DNA of 47,775 bases from Candidatus Saccharimonadota bacterium (GCA_027345405.1 DAHWID010000003.1:1-47775), one strand, 5' to 3'; positions 8,704 through 19,200 are shown, counted from the first letter of the stretch. Numbers and translations are program-made. The notes: a model not told the origin generated them from the letters alone.

Positions 8704-9618
8704 TTGCCACTGACCTTAAATCAAATACGTAAGAACTGCCAACAAGCGCGTGAACGAATGGCTACGGCAAGAGCTCAACATTGGGCGTTCGGTGCCTTTA
8801 ATTTGGACGATGAACCAACGCTGATTGCTGTTGCCAGAGCTGCCAAAAAACATAATGCACCGGTTCTTGTTGAAGTTAGCCAAGGTGAAGTTGACGATAT
8901 CGGTCTCAACAACATACGCGATTTAGTAGACAATACCAAAGAGGCATTCGGCGTTGAAATGTATGTCAATCTGGATCATAGTCCGTCCGTGGAAGCAGCA
9001 AGAGCCGGAATTGAAGCCGGCTTTGAGTTCATACACATTGATATATCACAGGCGAATCATGATGCGAGTGACGATGAAATTATTAACGCCACAAAAGCTG
9101 TCGTTAGGTATGCTAAACTAACGGGAGCATCAGTCGAGAGCGAACCTCACTACTTTGGCGGCAGTTCAAACCTACACACTGAGATGATCGATTATGAAGA
9201 AATTAAAAAGACTTTTTCTACTCCGGATGGAGCTCGGTCTTTCGTTGAAGCTACCGGAATAGATACATTTGCGGCTGCGATCGGCAATCTTCACGGCAAG
9301 TATCCAGTTCCTAAAGTGCTGGATCTTAAGCTGCTTAAACAGATTAGACAGGCGGTTGATTGTAACATATCACTGCACGGTGGCAGCGGTACGCCTGGAC
9401 ACTACTTTAGGGATGCGGTTAAAATCGGTGTTACTAAAATTAATATAAACTCGGATATGCGGATTGCTTACCGCGAGGCGCTAGAACAAGCCTTAAAAGA
9501 AAATCCTGATGAGTATTCAGTGGCTAAATTAGTTAGCAAATATGTAGTTGATGCAGTTGAAAAGGTTGTGACTAGTAAAATTGCAGACTTTAATTCAAGC
9601 GATAAAGCCCTCATATAA
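8704..9618 (+). CDS. fba: Class II fructose/tagatose-bisphosphate aldolase family
   Basis: 'AFGAFNLDDEPTLIAVARAAKKHNAPVLVEVSQGE', 'NLDHSPSVE', 'AAIGNLHGKY', 'ISLHGGSGTP', 'KININSDMRIAYREAL'. TTG start directly after the tkt stop. Confidence 0.9.
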   Translation: MPLTLNQIRKNCQQARERMATARAQHWAFGAFNLDDEPTLIAVARAAKKHNAPVLVEVSQGEVDDIGLNNIRDLVDNTKEAFGVEMYVNLDHSPSVEAARAGIEAGFEFIHIDISQANHDASDDEIINATKAVVRYAKLTGASVESEPHYFGGSSNLHTEMIDYEEIKKTFSTPDGARSFVEATGIDTFAAAIGNLHGKYPVPKVLDLKLLKQIRQAVDCNISLHGGSGTPGHYFRDAVKIGVTKININSDMRIAYREALEQALKENPDEYSVAKLVSKYVVDAVEKVVTSKIADFNSSDKALI

Positions 9619-9724
9619 GGCCTAACCCCTAATCCATAAGTTAAATATTTTTAGCTTAAGTAAGAATTACACTCAGTTGACTAATTGTGAAAATAGCGTA
9701 TTAATATTATCTATCTAGGAGAAT

Positions 9725-10252
9725 ATGAGAGAAGTATTCATTAACAGTACCGCGTTTTCGGTTGGTATGATAACTAGTGTTAGCGCATCTATTCCAATCG
9801 GAGAAGCTCTAAGCAGTTTGAATCTGGCCAACAGTCCTGCCGAAACGGAAATCCGTCTTCTGGAACATCAAGACCAAAGCTTAAATCTGGCCGGAAATAT
9901 AGCCACCGGTAGTGGCTTGAAAGACGCCGGGCCGACTGAACACTTTATCAACGAAACTATTAAAGCAAACAAGCAAGCCATTGCCGTTTTGGGTACCCAA
10001 GCGCTAAAAGCGCAGATTTTTCCTCCGGAAATAATTATCGGAAGCACAATATTGACATCTTTTTTGGTCGGTGCATTGGGTTATGCATTGGTCTTAAGAA
10101 GGCTCCGCTCTCGCAACGAAAAGGTCGGCTACATTCCTCCAACAGAAGAGAAGTCTAATAGTTTAATACAGCCCAACAAAGATGAACGTCCTTATTTGCA
10201 GCTAATAGTTAATGAAGAATATAACGAAAACAATCCAGGCTTGGATGTCTAA
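9725..10252 (+). CDS. Hypothetical single-pass membrane protein
   Basis: 175 aa with one strong TM 'IIIGSTILTSFLVGALGYALVL' followed by basic 'RRLRSR'. 'taggagaatATG' ribosome-binding context. No family recognised. Confidence 0.7.
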   Translation: MREVFINSTAFSVGMITSVSASIPIGEALSSLNLANSPAETEIRLLEHQDQSLNLAGNIATGSGLKDAGPTEHFINETIKANKQAIAVLGTQALKAQIFPPEIIIGSTILTSFLVGALGYALVLRRLRSRNEKVGYIPPTEEKSNSLIQPNKDERPYLQLIVNEEYNENNPGLDV

Positions 10253-10308
10253 AAGTCGGCTAGTTTAGTCTTTACTAGTATGTAGTTTAAGAGCTATAGT
10301 ATAAACCA

Positions 10309-10548
10309 ATGCAGTCTTTAAGTGAGGACGAAAAGAGGCAGGTGCTTGGTTCGGTATTAGCTGATCAGCTAAAAGCCATCCAGGATGCCATCAGTAACGT
10401 TCCAGAAATAAAAAGTCAACTCGACAAACTGGACCGATCAATGAGTGATATGGCCGACGACCTTAAAGTTGTAAAGGCAGCTATGACACATATGAGTAAT
10501 CAGGTCAATGAGCATGAGCAACGCATCGGCCGGTTAGAAACTGCATAA
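10309..10548 (+). CDS. Small hypothetical coiled-coil protein
   Basis: 79 aa with heptad-like 'IKSQLDKLDRSMSDMADDLKVVKAAMTHMSNQVNEHEQRIGRLE'. TATAGT 8 nt upstream of ATG. Confidence 0.7.
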   Translation: MQSLSEDEKRQVLGSVLADQLKAIQDAISNVPEIKSQLDKLDRSMSDMADDLKVVKAAMTHMSNQVNEHEQRIGRLETA

Positions 10549-10584
10549 ATAAAATTTATAACATTAAGACCAAAAGGTGGGAAA

Positions 10585-11589
10585 ATGGCAGACAAACCAG
10601 ATGTTATTAGTGTCGGTGACATAGTGACCGATGTATTTATAAAGTTATTGGATAACCAGGCAAAAGTTATTAATGATGAACAGGGCCAACGCTGGCTATC
10701 GATGATTTTTGGAACAAAACTGCCTTATGATACGGTCGAAACCGTAAAAGGTGTCGGTAACGCCTCAAATGCGGCCGTAGCCTTTGCTAGGCTGGGGCTC
10801 AACTCGGCATTTGTCACTAATGTTGGTGATGACCAGATAGGGCGTGACATGATTGACGCCTTGCATGCCAACAAAGTTGATAGCCGTTTCGTGCGTATTA
10901 ATCCGGACAAAGTTAGCAATGTGCATTATGTATTAAGGTATGACGTTGAGCGGACGATTCTGATTAAGCACGAGGCTTACGACTACCACTGGCCGCACTT
11001 GAGACCGAACGAAGTACCAAATTGGATATATTTTAGTTCGATTTCCGAACATGCCCTAGACTATCATGATCAAATTGCCGATTGGCTCGATGAACATCCA
11101 GAGGTTAAATTAGCGTTTCAGCCGGGCACGTTTCAAATTGAAGCTGGAGTTGAGCGGCTCAAACGGATTTATGCTAAAACCACCGTGTTAATAGTAAACC
11201 GCGAAGAAGCCGTCAATATAACAGGAGGGGATCACAACAATTATCACGATTTACTAAAAAGGATGCATGACCTTGGGGCTAAAATTGCAGTTATAACCGA
11301 TGGTCCTAACGGAGCGGTCGCAAGTGATCAGAGGGAGATACTTAAGATGCCGCTATATCCAGATCCGGCGCCACCAGTCGATCGCACTGGAGCCGGTGAT
11401 GCTTTCGCTTCGACGTTCGTCGCCGCCTTAATTAAAGGTAATACCATAGCTGGAGCGCTGCAGTGGGCGCCAATTAACTCAATGAGCGTGCTCCAGAAAG
11501 TCGGAGCTCAGGCCGGCCTACTTAGCGAGCACGAATTGGAGCATTTTTTATCCAACTCTCCCGAGTCATATCGTCCGGAAGCGCTTTAG
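10585..11589 (+). CDS. PfkB-family sugar/nucleoside kinase
   Basis: 'VGNASNAAVAFARLGLNSAFVTNVGDDQIGRDMIDAL' and PfkB signature 'DRTGAGDAFASTFVAALIKG'. Confidence 0.92.
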   Translation: MADKPDVISVGDIVTDVFIKLLDNQAKVINDEQGQRWLSMIFGTKLPYDTVETVKGVGNASNAAVAFARLGLNSAFVTNVGDDQIGRDMIDALHANKVDSRFVRINPDKVSNVHYVLRYDVERTILIKHEAYDYHWPHLRPNEVPNWIYFSSISEHALDYHDQIADWLDEHPEVKLAFQPGTFQIEAGVERLKRIYAKTTVLIVNREEAVNITGGDHNNYHDLLKRMHDLGAKIAVITDGPNGAVASDQREILKMPLYPDPAPPVDRTGAGDAFASTFVAALIKGNTIAGALQWAPINSMSVLQKVGAQAGLLSEHELEHFLSNSPESYRPEAL

Positions 11590-11666
11590 TTACTCTGGAT
11601 TTAGGATAAATTCTTATGCTAGGATGGAATGAGCGAGGATAATATAAACAAAGACGCAAGAATCTT

Positions 11667-12914
11667 ATGACCAAGTTGTTATCTCGGTTACTAGATGCCC
11701 AACAGCCGCAATTTAGTCAGGCCTTGACTCAACTAGAAGCGGCTAGCGGTAACGGCTGTCAGGACATCAGGCTTAGTGAAAGTGTGATTGCCGGTTGTCG
11801 GGCAAAAATTAGTGCACTGGGACTCGATCCTGAAGATACTACTGGCGAAGAGCTTTATCTTGCGCTGCAACAAAGATTAATCGACGATGATGCAATGCTT
11901 ATTAAACGGTTACGCCAAATTAGTGCCTATAATGTCAATGCGGCGGGCAATTTAAGTGAAGGCATGGTCGAAGCGATACGACAATCGAGCCATAGCAACA
12001 AGGTATTTGTGTTAAAAGCATCAATAGCTAAACAGCTATTAATGACTAATGCACCCAAAAAAACTATGCGATTGTTAGGCTACAGATCATTAGGCTCTCT
12101 GCTGAAGCACGAACCGCTTAGTTTAGTGGTTTTAACAGCAAGGACCATCGAACCGCTTAATTGGCAACATCGCTACGACGCACAGCTAAAACAATTAATA
12201 CCGGCACAATTCGAGGAAAGAGCGATATCCATAGCCTCACCTCACAACGATAAGTGGAGTGAAGTATGTTCCCAGTTGTTAGCAAGCTCTAAAAAGACAG
12301 TTATTGTTAATAAGGAGCTGGGGGCAATAGTTATTATACCTTTGCCGAATCGCCCGAACCCAGGCATTACTACTGTTACTTTAGCGCTTGCTGCGGATGG
12401 CTTAAATGGCATTCAAGCGGCAAGCAGTTATTTGCGTCTGAGTCAGGTTGCCGGCGATTTTGGCCGCCGGGTTGATCTAGTAGCAACGGACGATCCGCTG
12501 CTTACTAAGACAGAATATTTTAATGCGCCGTTATCTTGGGAAACTGTTCAGCGGTTTATCCACCATACCAAGGAGCAAGTTGATGTTTCGTTAGGTGAGC
12601 ATCTTGGGGTAGAAGAGTTGCTTGGGTGGCAGCCGGTTGAGTCTTTAATTCACTGGATCGCACCGGAAATGAAGTTTTGGAAAGACGGTGGACATCTAGC
12701 TGCTATAGATAACGGTCAAACTATCCCGTTTAATATACTAGATAATGCCCTAAGCCTTGTTAATCGTCGTAGTTATAAAGAGCACTACTTACATCACTTT
12801 AGACGGTCCTTGTGGCAGGAGTTTATAGCCCGCTACATCCGACCAGAGTTATTGCGTACTGCTATTAGCAATGAGTTGGTACCCGAGCTGGCAGGCGAAG
12901 CCTCGCTTGATTAA
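11667..12914 (+). CDS. Hypothetical protein, 415 aa, no family recognised
   Basis: Long uninterrupted ORF, soluble composition, co-directional with neighbours. Contains 'LGVEELLGWQPVESLIHWIAPEMKFWKDGGHL'. Confidence 0.8.
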   Translation: MTKLLSRLLDAQQPQFSQALTQLEAASGNGCQDIRLSESVIAGCRAKISALGLDPEDTTGEELYLALQQRLIDDDAMLIKRLRQISAYNVNAAGNLSEGMVEAIRQSSHSNKVFVLKASIAKQLLMTNAPKKTMRLLGYRSLGSLLKHEPLSLVVLTARTIEPLNWQHRYDAQLKQLIPAQFEERAISIASPHNDKWSEVCSQLLASSKKTVIVNKELGAIVIIPLPNRPNPGITTVTLALAADGLNGIQAASSYLRLSQVAGDFGRRVDLVATDDPLLTKTEYFNAPLSWETVQRFIHHTKEQVDVSLGEHLGVEELLGWQPVESLIHWIAPEMKFWKDGGHLAAIDNGQTIPFNILDNALSLVNRRSYKEHYLHHFRRSLWQEFIARYIRPELLRTAISNELVPELAGEASLD

Positions 12915-12944
12915 CTTGATTAAAATGAAGGAGAGGTAGAATAA

Positions 12945-13511
12945 ATGTATCAAATTGCAATATCCGGTGCTGCTAGAGGTGAGAGCGTCGAAGAGGGAAG
13001 GTTGCTAGCCGAAGCTATGGGTGAAGCGATTGCCCGTTTTGGGCATAGTTTGATGAGCGGTGCTACAATTGGGCTGCCCAACTATACTGCCGAAGCCTAC
13101 AAACGCGCAGGTGGTGTAATGAGTGTTGGTATTAGCCCTGCCAGTTCAAAAGTCGAGCATGTCCTTAAGTATCATCTACCTACGCAAGCCTATGATACGA
13201 TCATCTATAGCGGATTGCATTATACCGGCCGCGATGCCCTGCTTATAACATCTGCTGATGCCGTTATATCAATCGGCGGCCGCATGGGTACATTACATGA
13301 GTTTACAATTGCGGTTGAAAGCAGTACCCCGATTGGCTTTTTGCAAGGCGCCGGGGGCATCAGTCAAGAAATTCAAACTCTGGTTTCCTTAGCGCATCCC
13401 TTAAGAGAGGGCATGGAGATTTTCTTTAGCGATGATCCAGATGAGCTTATCCGAGATTTGGTTAAGGTACTGGATAAAGAGCACGCCCGTTATAAGAATT
13501 TGTATATGTGA
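12945..13511 (+). CDS. SLOG/LOG-like (lysine-decarboxylase-like Rossmann) nucleotide-binding protein
   Basis: 'MYQIAISGAAR', 'LMSGATIGLPNYTAEAYKRAGG', 'ADAVISIGGRMGTLHEFTIAVE' (variant of the PGGxGTxxE motif). Confidence 0.75.
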   Translation: MYQIAISGAARGESVEEGRLLAEAMGEAIARFGHSLMSGATIGLPNYTAEAYKRAGGVMSVGISPASSKVEHVLKYHLPTQAYDTIIYSGLHYTGRDALLITSADAVISIGGRMGTLHEFTIAVESSTPIGFLQGAGGISQEIQTLVSLAHPLREGMEIFFSDDPDELIRDLVKVLDKEHARYKNLYM

Positions 13512-13531
13512 GCCCGACTAGTAGCAGCAAC

Positions 13532-13540
13532 TGCTACAAT
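13532..13540 (+). promoter_or_regulatory. Putative extended -10 element of uvrB
   Basis: TGCTACAAT; ATG 13 nt downstream. Confidence 0.45.
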
Positions 13541-13553
13541 ACCTTCTAGTCAT

Positions 13554-15515
13554 ATGGGCATATTTAAATTGCATAGTGATTACTCACCAATGGGTGATCA
13601 GCCGGCGGCGATCGAACAGTTGGCCGATGGGGTTACGAAAGGGTTAAAGCATCAGACTTTACTTGGAGCAACCGGATCTGGCAAAACTTTTAGTGTATCT
13701 AATGTAATTAGTCGCTTCGATAAGCCGGTGTTGGTTTTGAGCCATAATAAGACATTGGCCGCACAGTTGTTTAATGAATTTAAACGATTCTTTCCAGAAA
13801 ATGCCGTACATTATTTTGTGAGTTACTTTGATTATTACCAACCAGAAGCTTATATTCCAAGAAGTGATACATACATTGAAAAAGATAGTCAAATCAATGA
13901 AGAAATCGACCGGCTGCGCCACGCAGCCACCGATTCACTGCTTACGCGCCGGGATGTAATAATCGTCGCTAGCGTATCGTGCATATATGGAATTGGTAGC
14001 GTTGAAGATTATTCAGGATTGGCAGTTGCGCTTAAGGTGGGCGAGCAACGTAAACGCGACAAACTACTGAGGCATTTAACAGATATACAATACCAGCGAA
14101 ACGATCTAGACTTTCACCGCGGCTCCTTTAGAGTCCGTGGCGATGTAGTTGATGTTTTTCCGGCTGGCGAGGAAACAGCTTACCGCGTCGAATTTTTTGG
14201 AGACAGTATAGAACGTATCTTACAAATAAATCCCCTAACCGGTGAACTGTTAAGACCAATGAAAGAATTAAAAATTTTTCCGGGATCGCACTTTGTTACG
14301 CCACAAGAAAAATTACAACGCGCATTAGGAGCGATAGAGCAAGAACTTGAAGAACGTTTAGCCTGGTTTAAAAAAAATAATAAATTGCTTGAAGCGCAGC
14401 GGCTTGAGCAGCGCACAAGGTTCGATCTTGAAATGCTTTCAGAAACCGGTTTCGTAAAAGGAATTGAAAATTATAGCCGATATTTAACTAATCGTGAGCC
14501 AGGCGAACAACCGGCGACTCTGCTGGACTATTTTTCTGACGACTTTTTGTTAGTAATAGATGAATCGCATATGACAATTCCTCAAGTTAGAGGGATGTAT
14601 AACGGGGACCGTTCTAGAAAAGAAGTGCTGGTTGAATATGGTTTTCGTCTGCCCAGTGCTCTAGATAACCGTCCTTTGACATTTTCTGAGTTTGAGCGTC
14701 ATTTAAACCAAGTAATTTATGTCTCTGCCACTCCGGCTGACTATGAACTTCGTCTATCACCACCGCCAGCCCAGCAAGTAATTCGTCCTACTGGTTTGCT
14801 TGATCCTAAAATAACGGTTAAGCCAATTGATGGACAAATTGATGATCTAATAAGCGAAATTAGGGCAACGGTTGAAAAGAGCCAACGAGTGTTAGTGACA
14901 ACATTGACTAAGAGGATGGCGGAAGATCTGACAGACTATTTGCGCGAGGTTGGCATAAAAGTGGCATATTTGCATAGCGACATCGATACTCTAGAGCGCA
15001 GTGACATATTACGCGACTTGCGCTTAGGTGTTTATGATGTGCTAGTCGGCATTAATCTACTTAGAGAAGGCCTTGATTTGCCTGAAGTCAGTTTTGTGGC
15101 AATTTTAGACGCAGATAAAGAGGGTTTTTTGCGGAGTGAGCCAGCTTTAATACAGACTATAGGACGCGCTGCGCGGCACAATGAAGGACATGTATTTATG
15201 TATGCCGATAACATTACTCAGAGCATGCGTGCGGCAATCGATGAGACCGAGCGCCGCCGGTTAATTCAGGAAGAATATAACAAAAAACATAACATCGAGC
15301 CTGTTAGTATTACGCGTGAAGTTGAAGAACGGCTTAGAAGTGGCGACACTCCGACTAAAGATAAAGTAAACTTTAAGAAGATACCAGCCGACGAATACCC
15401 TGTGCTTTTAAAAGACCTGAGCGCTCAAATGGAACTTGCCGCAGCTAATTTACAATTTGAACAGGCTGCTGAGCTGCGTGATTTAATCGCCGAGCTTAAG
15501 CTGAAAATAGTTTAG
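13554..15515 (+). CDS. uvrB: Excinuclease ABC subunit B
   Basis: '[38 protein letters not shown]', '[14 protein letters not shown]', '[35 protein letters not shown]', C-terminal UVR motif. Confidence 0.98.
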   Translation: MGIFKLHSDYSPMGDQPAAIEQLADGVTKGLKHQTLLGATGSGKTFSVSNVISRFDKPVLVLSHNKTLAAQLFNEFKRFFPENAVHYFVSYFDYYQPEAYIPRSDTYIEKDSQINEEIDRLRHAATDSLLTRRDVIIVASVSCIYGIGSVEDYSGLAVALKVGEQRKRDKLLRHLTDIQYQRNDLDFHRGSFRVRGDVVDVFPAGEETAYRVEFFGDSIERILQINPLTGELLRPMKELKIFPGSHFVTPQEKLQRALGAIEQELEERLAWFKKNNKLLEAQRLEQRTRFDLEMLSETGFVKGIENYSRYLTNREPGEQPATLLDYFSDDFLLVIDESHMTIPQVRGMYNGDRSRKEVLVEYGFRLPSALDNRPLTFSEFERHLNQVIYVSATPADYELRLSPPPAQQVIRPTGLLDPKITVKPIDGQIDDLISEIRATVEKSQRVLVTTLTKRMAEDLTDYLREVGIKVAYLHSDIDTLERSDILRDLRLGVYDVLVGINLLREGLDLPEVSFVAILDADKEGFLRSEPALIQTIGRAARHNEGHVFMYADNITQSMRAAIDETERRRLIQEEYNKKHNIEPVSITREVEERLRSGDTPTKDKVNFKKIPADEYPVLLKDLSAQMELAAANLQFEQAAELRDLIAELKLKIV

Positions 15516-15585
15516 GTTATAGCTAGATTTTTAAATAGTTTTACTTCAAAAATTTAGTAGACTCGTTATACAATTAGTTTTAACT

Positions 15586-15882
15586 ATGCCAAAACTATCC
15601 AAGGAAGATGTGCTCAAATTGGCGCGACTCGCTCGGCTTGAGCTACAACCTGATGAGATTAGTGAGTATATTGATGAAATTAACCGGATATTGAACTATG
15701 TTGAGCAATTGAAGCTAGTGGATACAAATGCCATGATACCGACCAACCAAGTCACGGGTCTAATTAATGTTATGAGAAGTGATCAGATTATCAATTATGG
15801 GTACGACCCGAAATCATTGCTCAAAAACGTGCCTAAAGTTAAGGATCACCAGATTGAGGTAAAGCGAATGGTTGAATTATGA
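15586..15882 (+). CDS. gatC: Asp-tRNA(Asn)/Glu-tRNA(Gln) amidotransferase subunit C
   Basis: 'LSKEDVLKLARLARLELQPDEISEYIDEINRILNYVEQL'. Overlaps gatA start (ATGA). Confidence 0.93.
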   Translation: MPKLSKEDVLKLARLARLELQPDEISEYIDEINRILNYVEQLKLVDTNAMIPTNQVTGLINVMRSDQIINYGYDPKSLLKNVPKVKDHQIEVKRMVEL

Positions 15883-17312
15883 TAAAGCATTCCTGGCTAG
15901 CGTTAGATAAAATTGCCGATTCTGTGCGCCAGGGAAGCGTCAGTGCGGTAGACCTAACAAAAAAAGCGCTAACTCTAATCGATGACAACAACGACTATAA
16001 TACAGTCATATTAAAGCTTGAGGATCGGGCACTGGAGCTGGCCAAGGAAGTAGACCGCAAAGTCAAACGCGGTCAAGATCCAGGACCGTTGGCAGGCGTA
16101 CCTTATATCGCTAAAGACAATTTTTTAGTTTATGGCGGAGAAGCACGGGCAGGCAGCAAGATACTCAATGGCTTTGTGCCGCCATACCAGGCTAGCGCAG
16201 TTAATCGACTGGAAGCCGCCGGAGCAATTTGCGTAGCTAAAGCGAATATGGATGCTTTTGCTCATGGTGGCAGTACCGAAAACAGCGACTTTGGTGTTGT
16301 TAAGAATCCTTACGATAAAACTAGGGTACCTGGCGGATCGTCCGGCGGATCGGCTGCCGCTGTTGCCTTAGGGCTAGTTCCGTTCGCACTCGGTACAGAT
16401 ACCGGCGGATCGATTCGTCAACCATCTTCTTATTGCGGCGTTTTTGGGCTAAAGCCAACTTATGGACTAATTAGTCGTAGCGGTGTTATCGCGATGGGTA
16501 GCAGTTTAGATTGCATCGGCCCGATTACAAATAGCGCAGCTGATGCAGCATTGGTAGTAGACGTAATGGCCGGAAGAGATCCACTGGATGCGACTACTAT
16601 CGAACGCGTCAAAGAAGGATACGTAGCTAAACCGTTGAATTTAAGAGGATTAAAAATCGGTGTCGTTAAAGAATATGTCGGAGACGGTGTTGCTGACGAT
16701 GTTAAACAGGCGTTTGCCCAAACCGTTGCAAAGTTAAAAAAGGCTGGCGCGGACGTCCATGAAGTTTCTTTGCCTTCGACTAAACTGGCTTTAGCCTGCT
16801 ACTACATTATCTGTCCGGCGGAGGTCAGCTCAAATCTTAGTCGTTATGATGGAATACGCTATGGATACCATGATGAATCCTCTAAAAGTCTTGAAGAAAG
16901 TTATGTAAAAACACGTGGTCAAGGTTTTGGTAAAGAAGCGAAGCGACGGATCATGATCGGCACCTTTGTGCTGTCCAGTGGTTATTACGATGCCTACTAT
17001 AAAAAGGCGATGACAGTTCGGACAATGCTAATACAGGAATTCGAATCGGCATTTAAAACACTTGATTTTTTAGTTGGACCAGTAGCGCCGACGGTAGCGT
17101 TTAAAATAGGCGAAAAAACTAAGAATCCGCTTGATATGTACATGACAGACGTATTAACTGTTCCAGCCAACCTGGCCGGTATTCCGGCAGCATCGATTCC
17201 GGTTGGATATAACAAACAAGGGTTGCCGATCGGATTCCAGTTAATGAGCGCAATGCATAATGATCGTGACTTACTTGGATTAGCCATGTCGATAGAGGGA
17301 CTTAGATCATGA
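15879..17312 (+). CDS. gatA: Asp-tRNA(Asn)/Glu-tRNA(Gln) amidotransferase subunit A
   Basis: Amidase signature 'GGSSGGSAAAVALGLVPFALGTDTGGSIRQPSSYCGVFGLKPTYG'. Confidence 0.97.
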   Translation: MIKHSWLALDKIADSVRQGSVSAVDLTKKALTLIDDNNDYNTVILKLEDRALELAKEVDRKVKRGQDPGPLAGVPYIAKDNFLVYGGEARAGSKILNGFVPPYQASAVNRLEAAGAICVAKANMDAFAHGGSTENSDFGVVKNPYDKTRVPGGSSGGSAAAVALGLVPFALGTDTGGSIRQPSSYCGVFGLKPTYGLISRSGVIAMGSSLDCIGPITNSAADAALVVDVMAGRDPLDATTIERVKEGYVAKPLNLRGLKIGVVKEYVGDGVADDVKQAFAQTVAKLKKAGADVHEVSLPSTKLALACYYIICPAEVSSNLSRYDGIRYGYHDESSKSLEESYVKTRGQGFGKEAKRRIMIGTFVLSSGYYDAYYKKAMTVRTMLIQEFESAFKTLDFLVGPVAPTVAFKIGEKTKNPLDMYMTDVLTVPANLAGIPAASIPVGYNKQGLPIGFQLMSAMHNDRDLLGLAMSIEGLRS

Positions 17313-17755
17313 GATTAACTAGCTCACATTTGCCGAGCAACCAGGTGTCGGAGCGTTTCGTGTTAGCGGTTGCTCTAGTACTAGTGTTGGTTGTGCTTGC
17401 TGTTTATTTAATTAGTTTGAAAAGAAAGGTTAATTATGAACGTCGCTGGAAAGAGATTCAAACGTTATTAGCTAATAAAAACACCTGGAACGATGCTTTA
17501 ATTGAGGCTGATCACCTGCTTGATAGCGTGCTTAAAAAGCGGCGTTATAAAGGCAAAACGATGGGTGAACGCTTAGTTGCGGCGCAGCACGATCTGACTG
17601 CCAATGATATGGTTTGGTATAGTCACAAGTTGAGCAATAAAGTATTAAACGATGACATTAAAGTCACTAAAGCTGAAGTTAAGAAGGGATTACTGGGTTT
17701 TTGGAAAGCGCTAAAGGATTTGAGCGCCTTTAACCAGGATAAGGATAAAAAGTGA
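17309..17755 (+). CDS. Hypothetical N-terminally anchored membrane protein inserted between gatA and gatB
   Basis: 148 aa with TM 'FVLAVALVLVLVVLAVYLISL' and charged C-terminus. 4-bp ATGA overlap with gatA and GTGA overlap with gatB. Confidence 0.85.
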   Translation: MRLTSSHLPSNQVSERFVLAVALVLVLVVLAVYLISLKRKVNYERRWKEIQTLLANKNTWNDALIEADHLLDSVLKKRRYKGKTMGERLVAAQHDLTANDMVWYSHKLSNKVLNDDIKVTKAEVKKGLLGFWKALKDLSAFNQDKDKK

Positions 17756-19200
17756 GCGACTTTAAACCAACTATCGGTATTGAGACACATGTTCAGCTTA
17801 AGACTAAATCTAAGTTGTTTTCAGGTGCTAGTAATGATGCCAGACAAGCGGAACCGAATACCCTAATTAATCATATAGATTTCGGTTTGCCAGGAGCATT
17901 GCCGGTATTAAATGAGGAGGCCATCAAGCTAGCATGTCGGGCGGCAATAGCTCTCAAAACCAAACCGCGGTTATTTTCAACTTTCGATCGGAAGCATTAT
18001 TTTTATCCTGATCTGCCAATGGGGTATCAGATAACGCAGTATGATCAGCCAATAATAGTTGGCGGTAAAGTTGAGTTTGAACTTGACGGTAAGCTAAAAA
18101 AAGTTGGAATAACCAGAGCACACCTGGAAGCTGATGCCGGCAAAAGCATGCATCCTGATGGGAAAGATTATTCTTTAGTAGACCTTAACCGAGCCGGTAC
18201 GCCGCTGATCGAGATCGTTAGCGAGCCGGATATGCATTCTAGCGCCGAAGCCAAGGCTTATGCTCACGAGCTATATCTACTGATGCGCTATGCGGACGTT
18301 ACCGACGGGGATTTATATCACGGTAATATGCGCTTTGATGTCAATGTTAGTGTCAGCAAGAATGACGCTTTAGGAGTTAGAAGCGAAACAAAAAATATTA
18401 ATAGTTTTAAAGCCGTTGAGAAAGCAGTTGACTATGAAATTAAAAGACAAATTGAGCTGATTGAACGCGGACAGCCAATAATCCAAGAGACACGCGGCTG
18501 GAATGAGGCTAAACAAAAAACAACCTCACTGCGCTCTAAAGAAAATGCTGACGACTATCGTTATATGCCCGATCCTGACTTGCCCCCAATTGTAATCGAC
18601 GAAAGTTACGTTAAAACAGCAGTGAAAGATATGCCGAAACTTCCTGATGTTTGGCGATCAGATTTATCTCAACTTGGCCTTTCTAAGATGCAGTTAACTG
18701 TGTTGATCGATGCCAACATTGATTATGTCGAGTGTAGTTATCTAGAGCTTATAACGGAATTCGCTCAGCGCAATTTAGATGTTAAATCACTGGCTAATTG
18801 GTTAATTAATGTCGACATACCGCTTAGGCGCGAATCGAAAACAACGTTAAACCAGTACCGCTTTAAACTTTATGAGGGCGTACTTAAGTTGGTAGAACTG
18901 GGTAAGTTAAACTCAACTTCAGCCAAAGAGCTGGTTGAACGATTGCTATCTCTAGATAAACTGCCATCTAATATTGAAAATTTTGCTAAAAACAGTGGCT
19001 TGCTTCAGACCAGTGATACGAAAGAAGTTGAGATTATAGTTGAGCGAGTCATTAAAGCTAATCCAAAGGCCGTACACGATGTTCAAGGAGGTGAAGATAA
19101 AGCCATTGGTTTCCTGATCGGACAAGTCATGGCAAGTAGTCGTGGGCAGGCAAATCCTGAAGTAGCCAGAGAGTTGATTATGCGCAAGCTGAAGGTGTAA
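17752..19200 (+). CDS. gatB: Asp-tRNA(Asn)/Glu-tRNA(Gln) amidotransferase subunit B
   Basis: 'IGIETHVQLKTKSKLFSGASND', 'DRKHYFYPDLPMGYQITQYDQPI', 'DLNRAGTPLIEIVSEPDM', 'RSKENADDYRYMPDPDLPP'. Confidence 0.97.
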   Translation: MSDFKPTIGIETHVQLKTKSKLFSGASNDARQAEPNTLINHIDFGLPGALPVLNEEAIKLACRAAIALKTKPRLFSTFDRKHYFYPDLPMGYQITQYDQPIIVGGKVEFELDGKLKKVGITRAHLEADAGKSMHPDGKDYSLVDLNRAGTPLIEIVSEPDMHSSAEAKAYAHELYLLMRYADVTDGDLYHGNMRFDVNVSVSKNDALGVRSETKNINSFKAVEKAVDYEIKRQIELIERGQPIIQETRGWNEAKQKTTSLRSKENADDYRYMPDPDLPPIVIDESYVKTAVKDMPKLPDVWRSDLSQLGLSKMQLTVLIDANIDYVECSYLELITEFAQRNLDVKSLANWLINVDIPLRRESKTTLNQYRFKLYEGVLKLVELGKLNSTSAKELVERLLSLDKLPSNIENFAKNSGLLQTSDTKEVEIIVERVIKANPKAVHDVQGGEDKAIGFLIGQVMASSRGQANPEVARELIMRKLKV

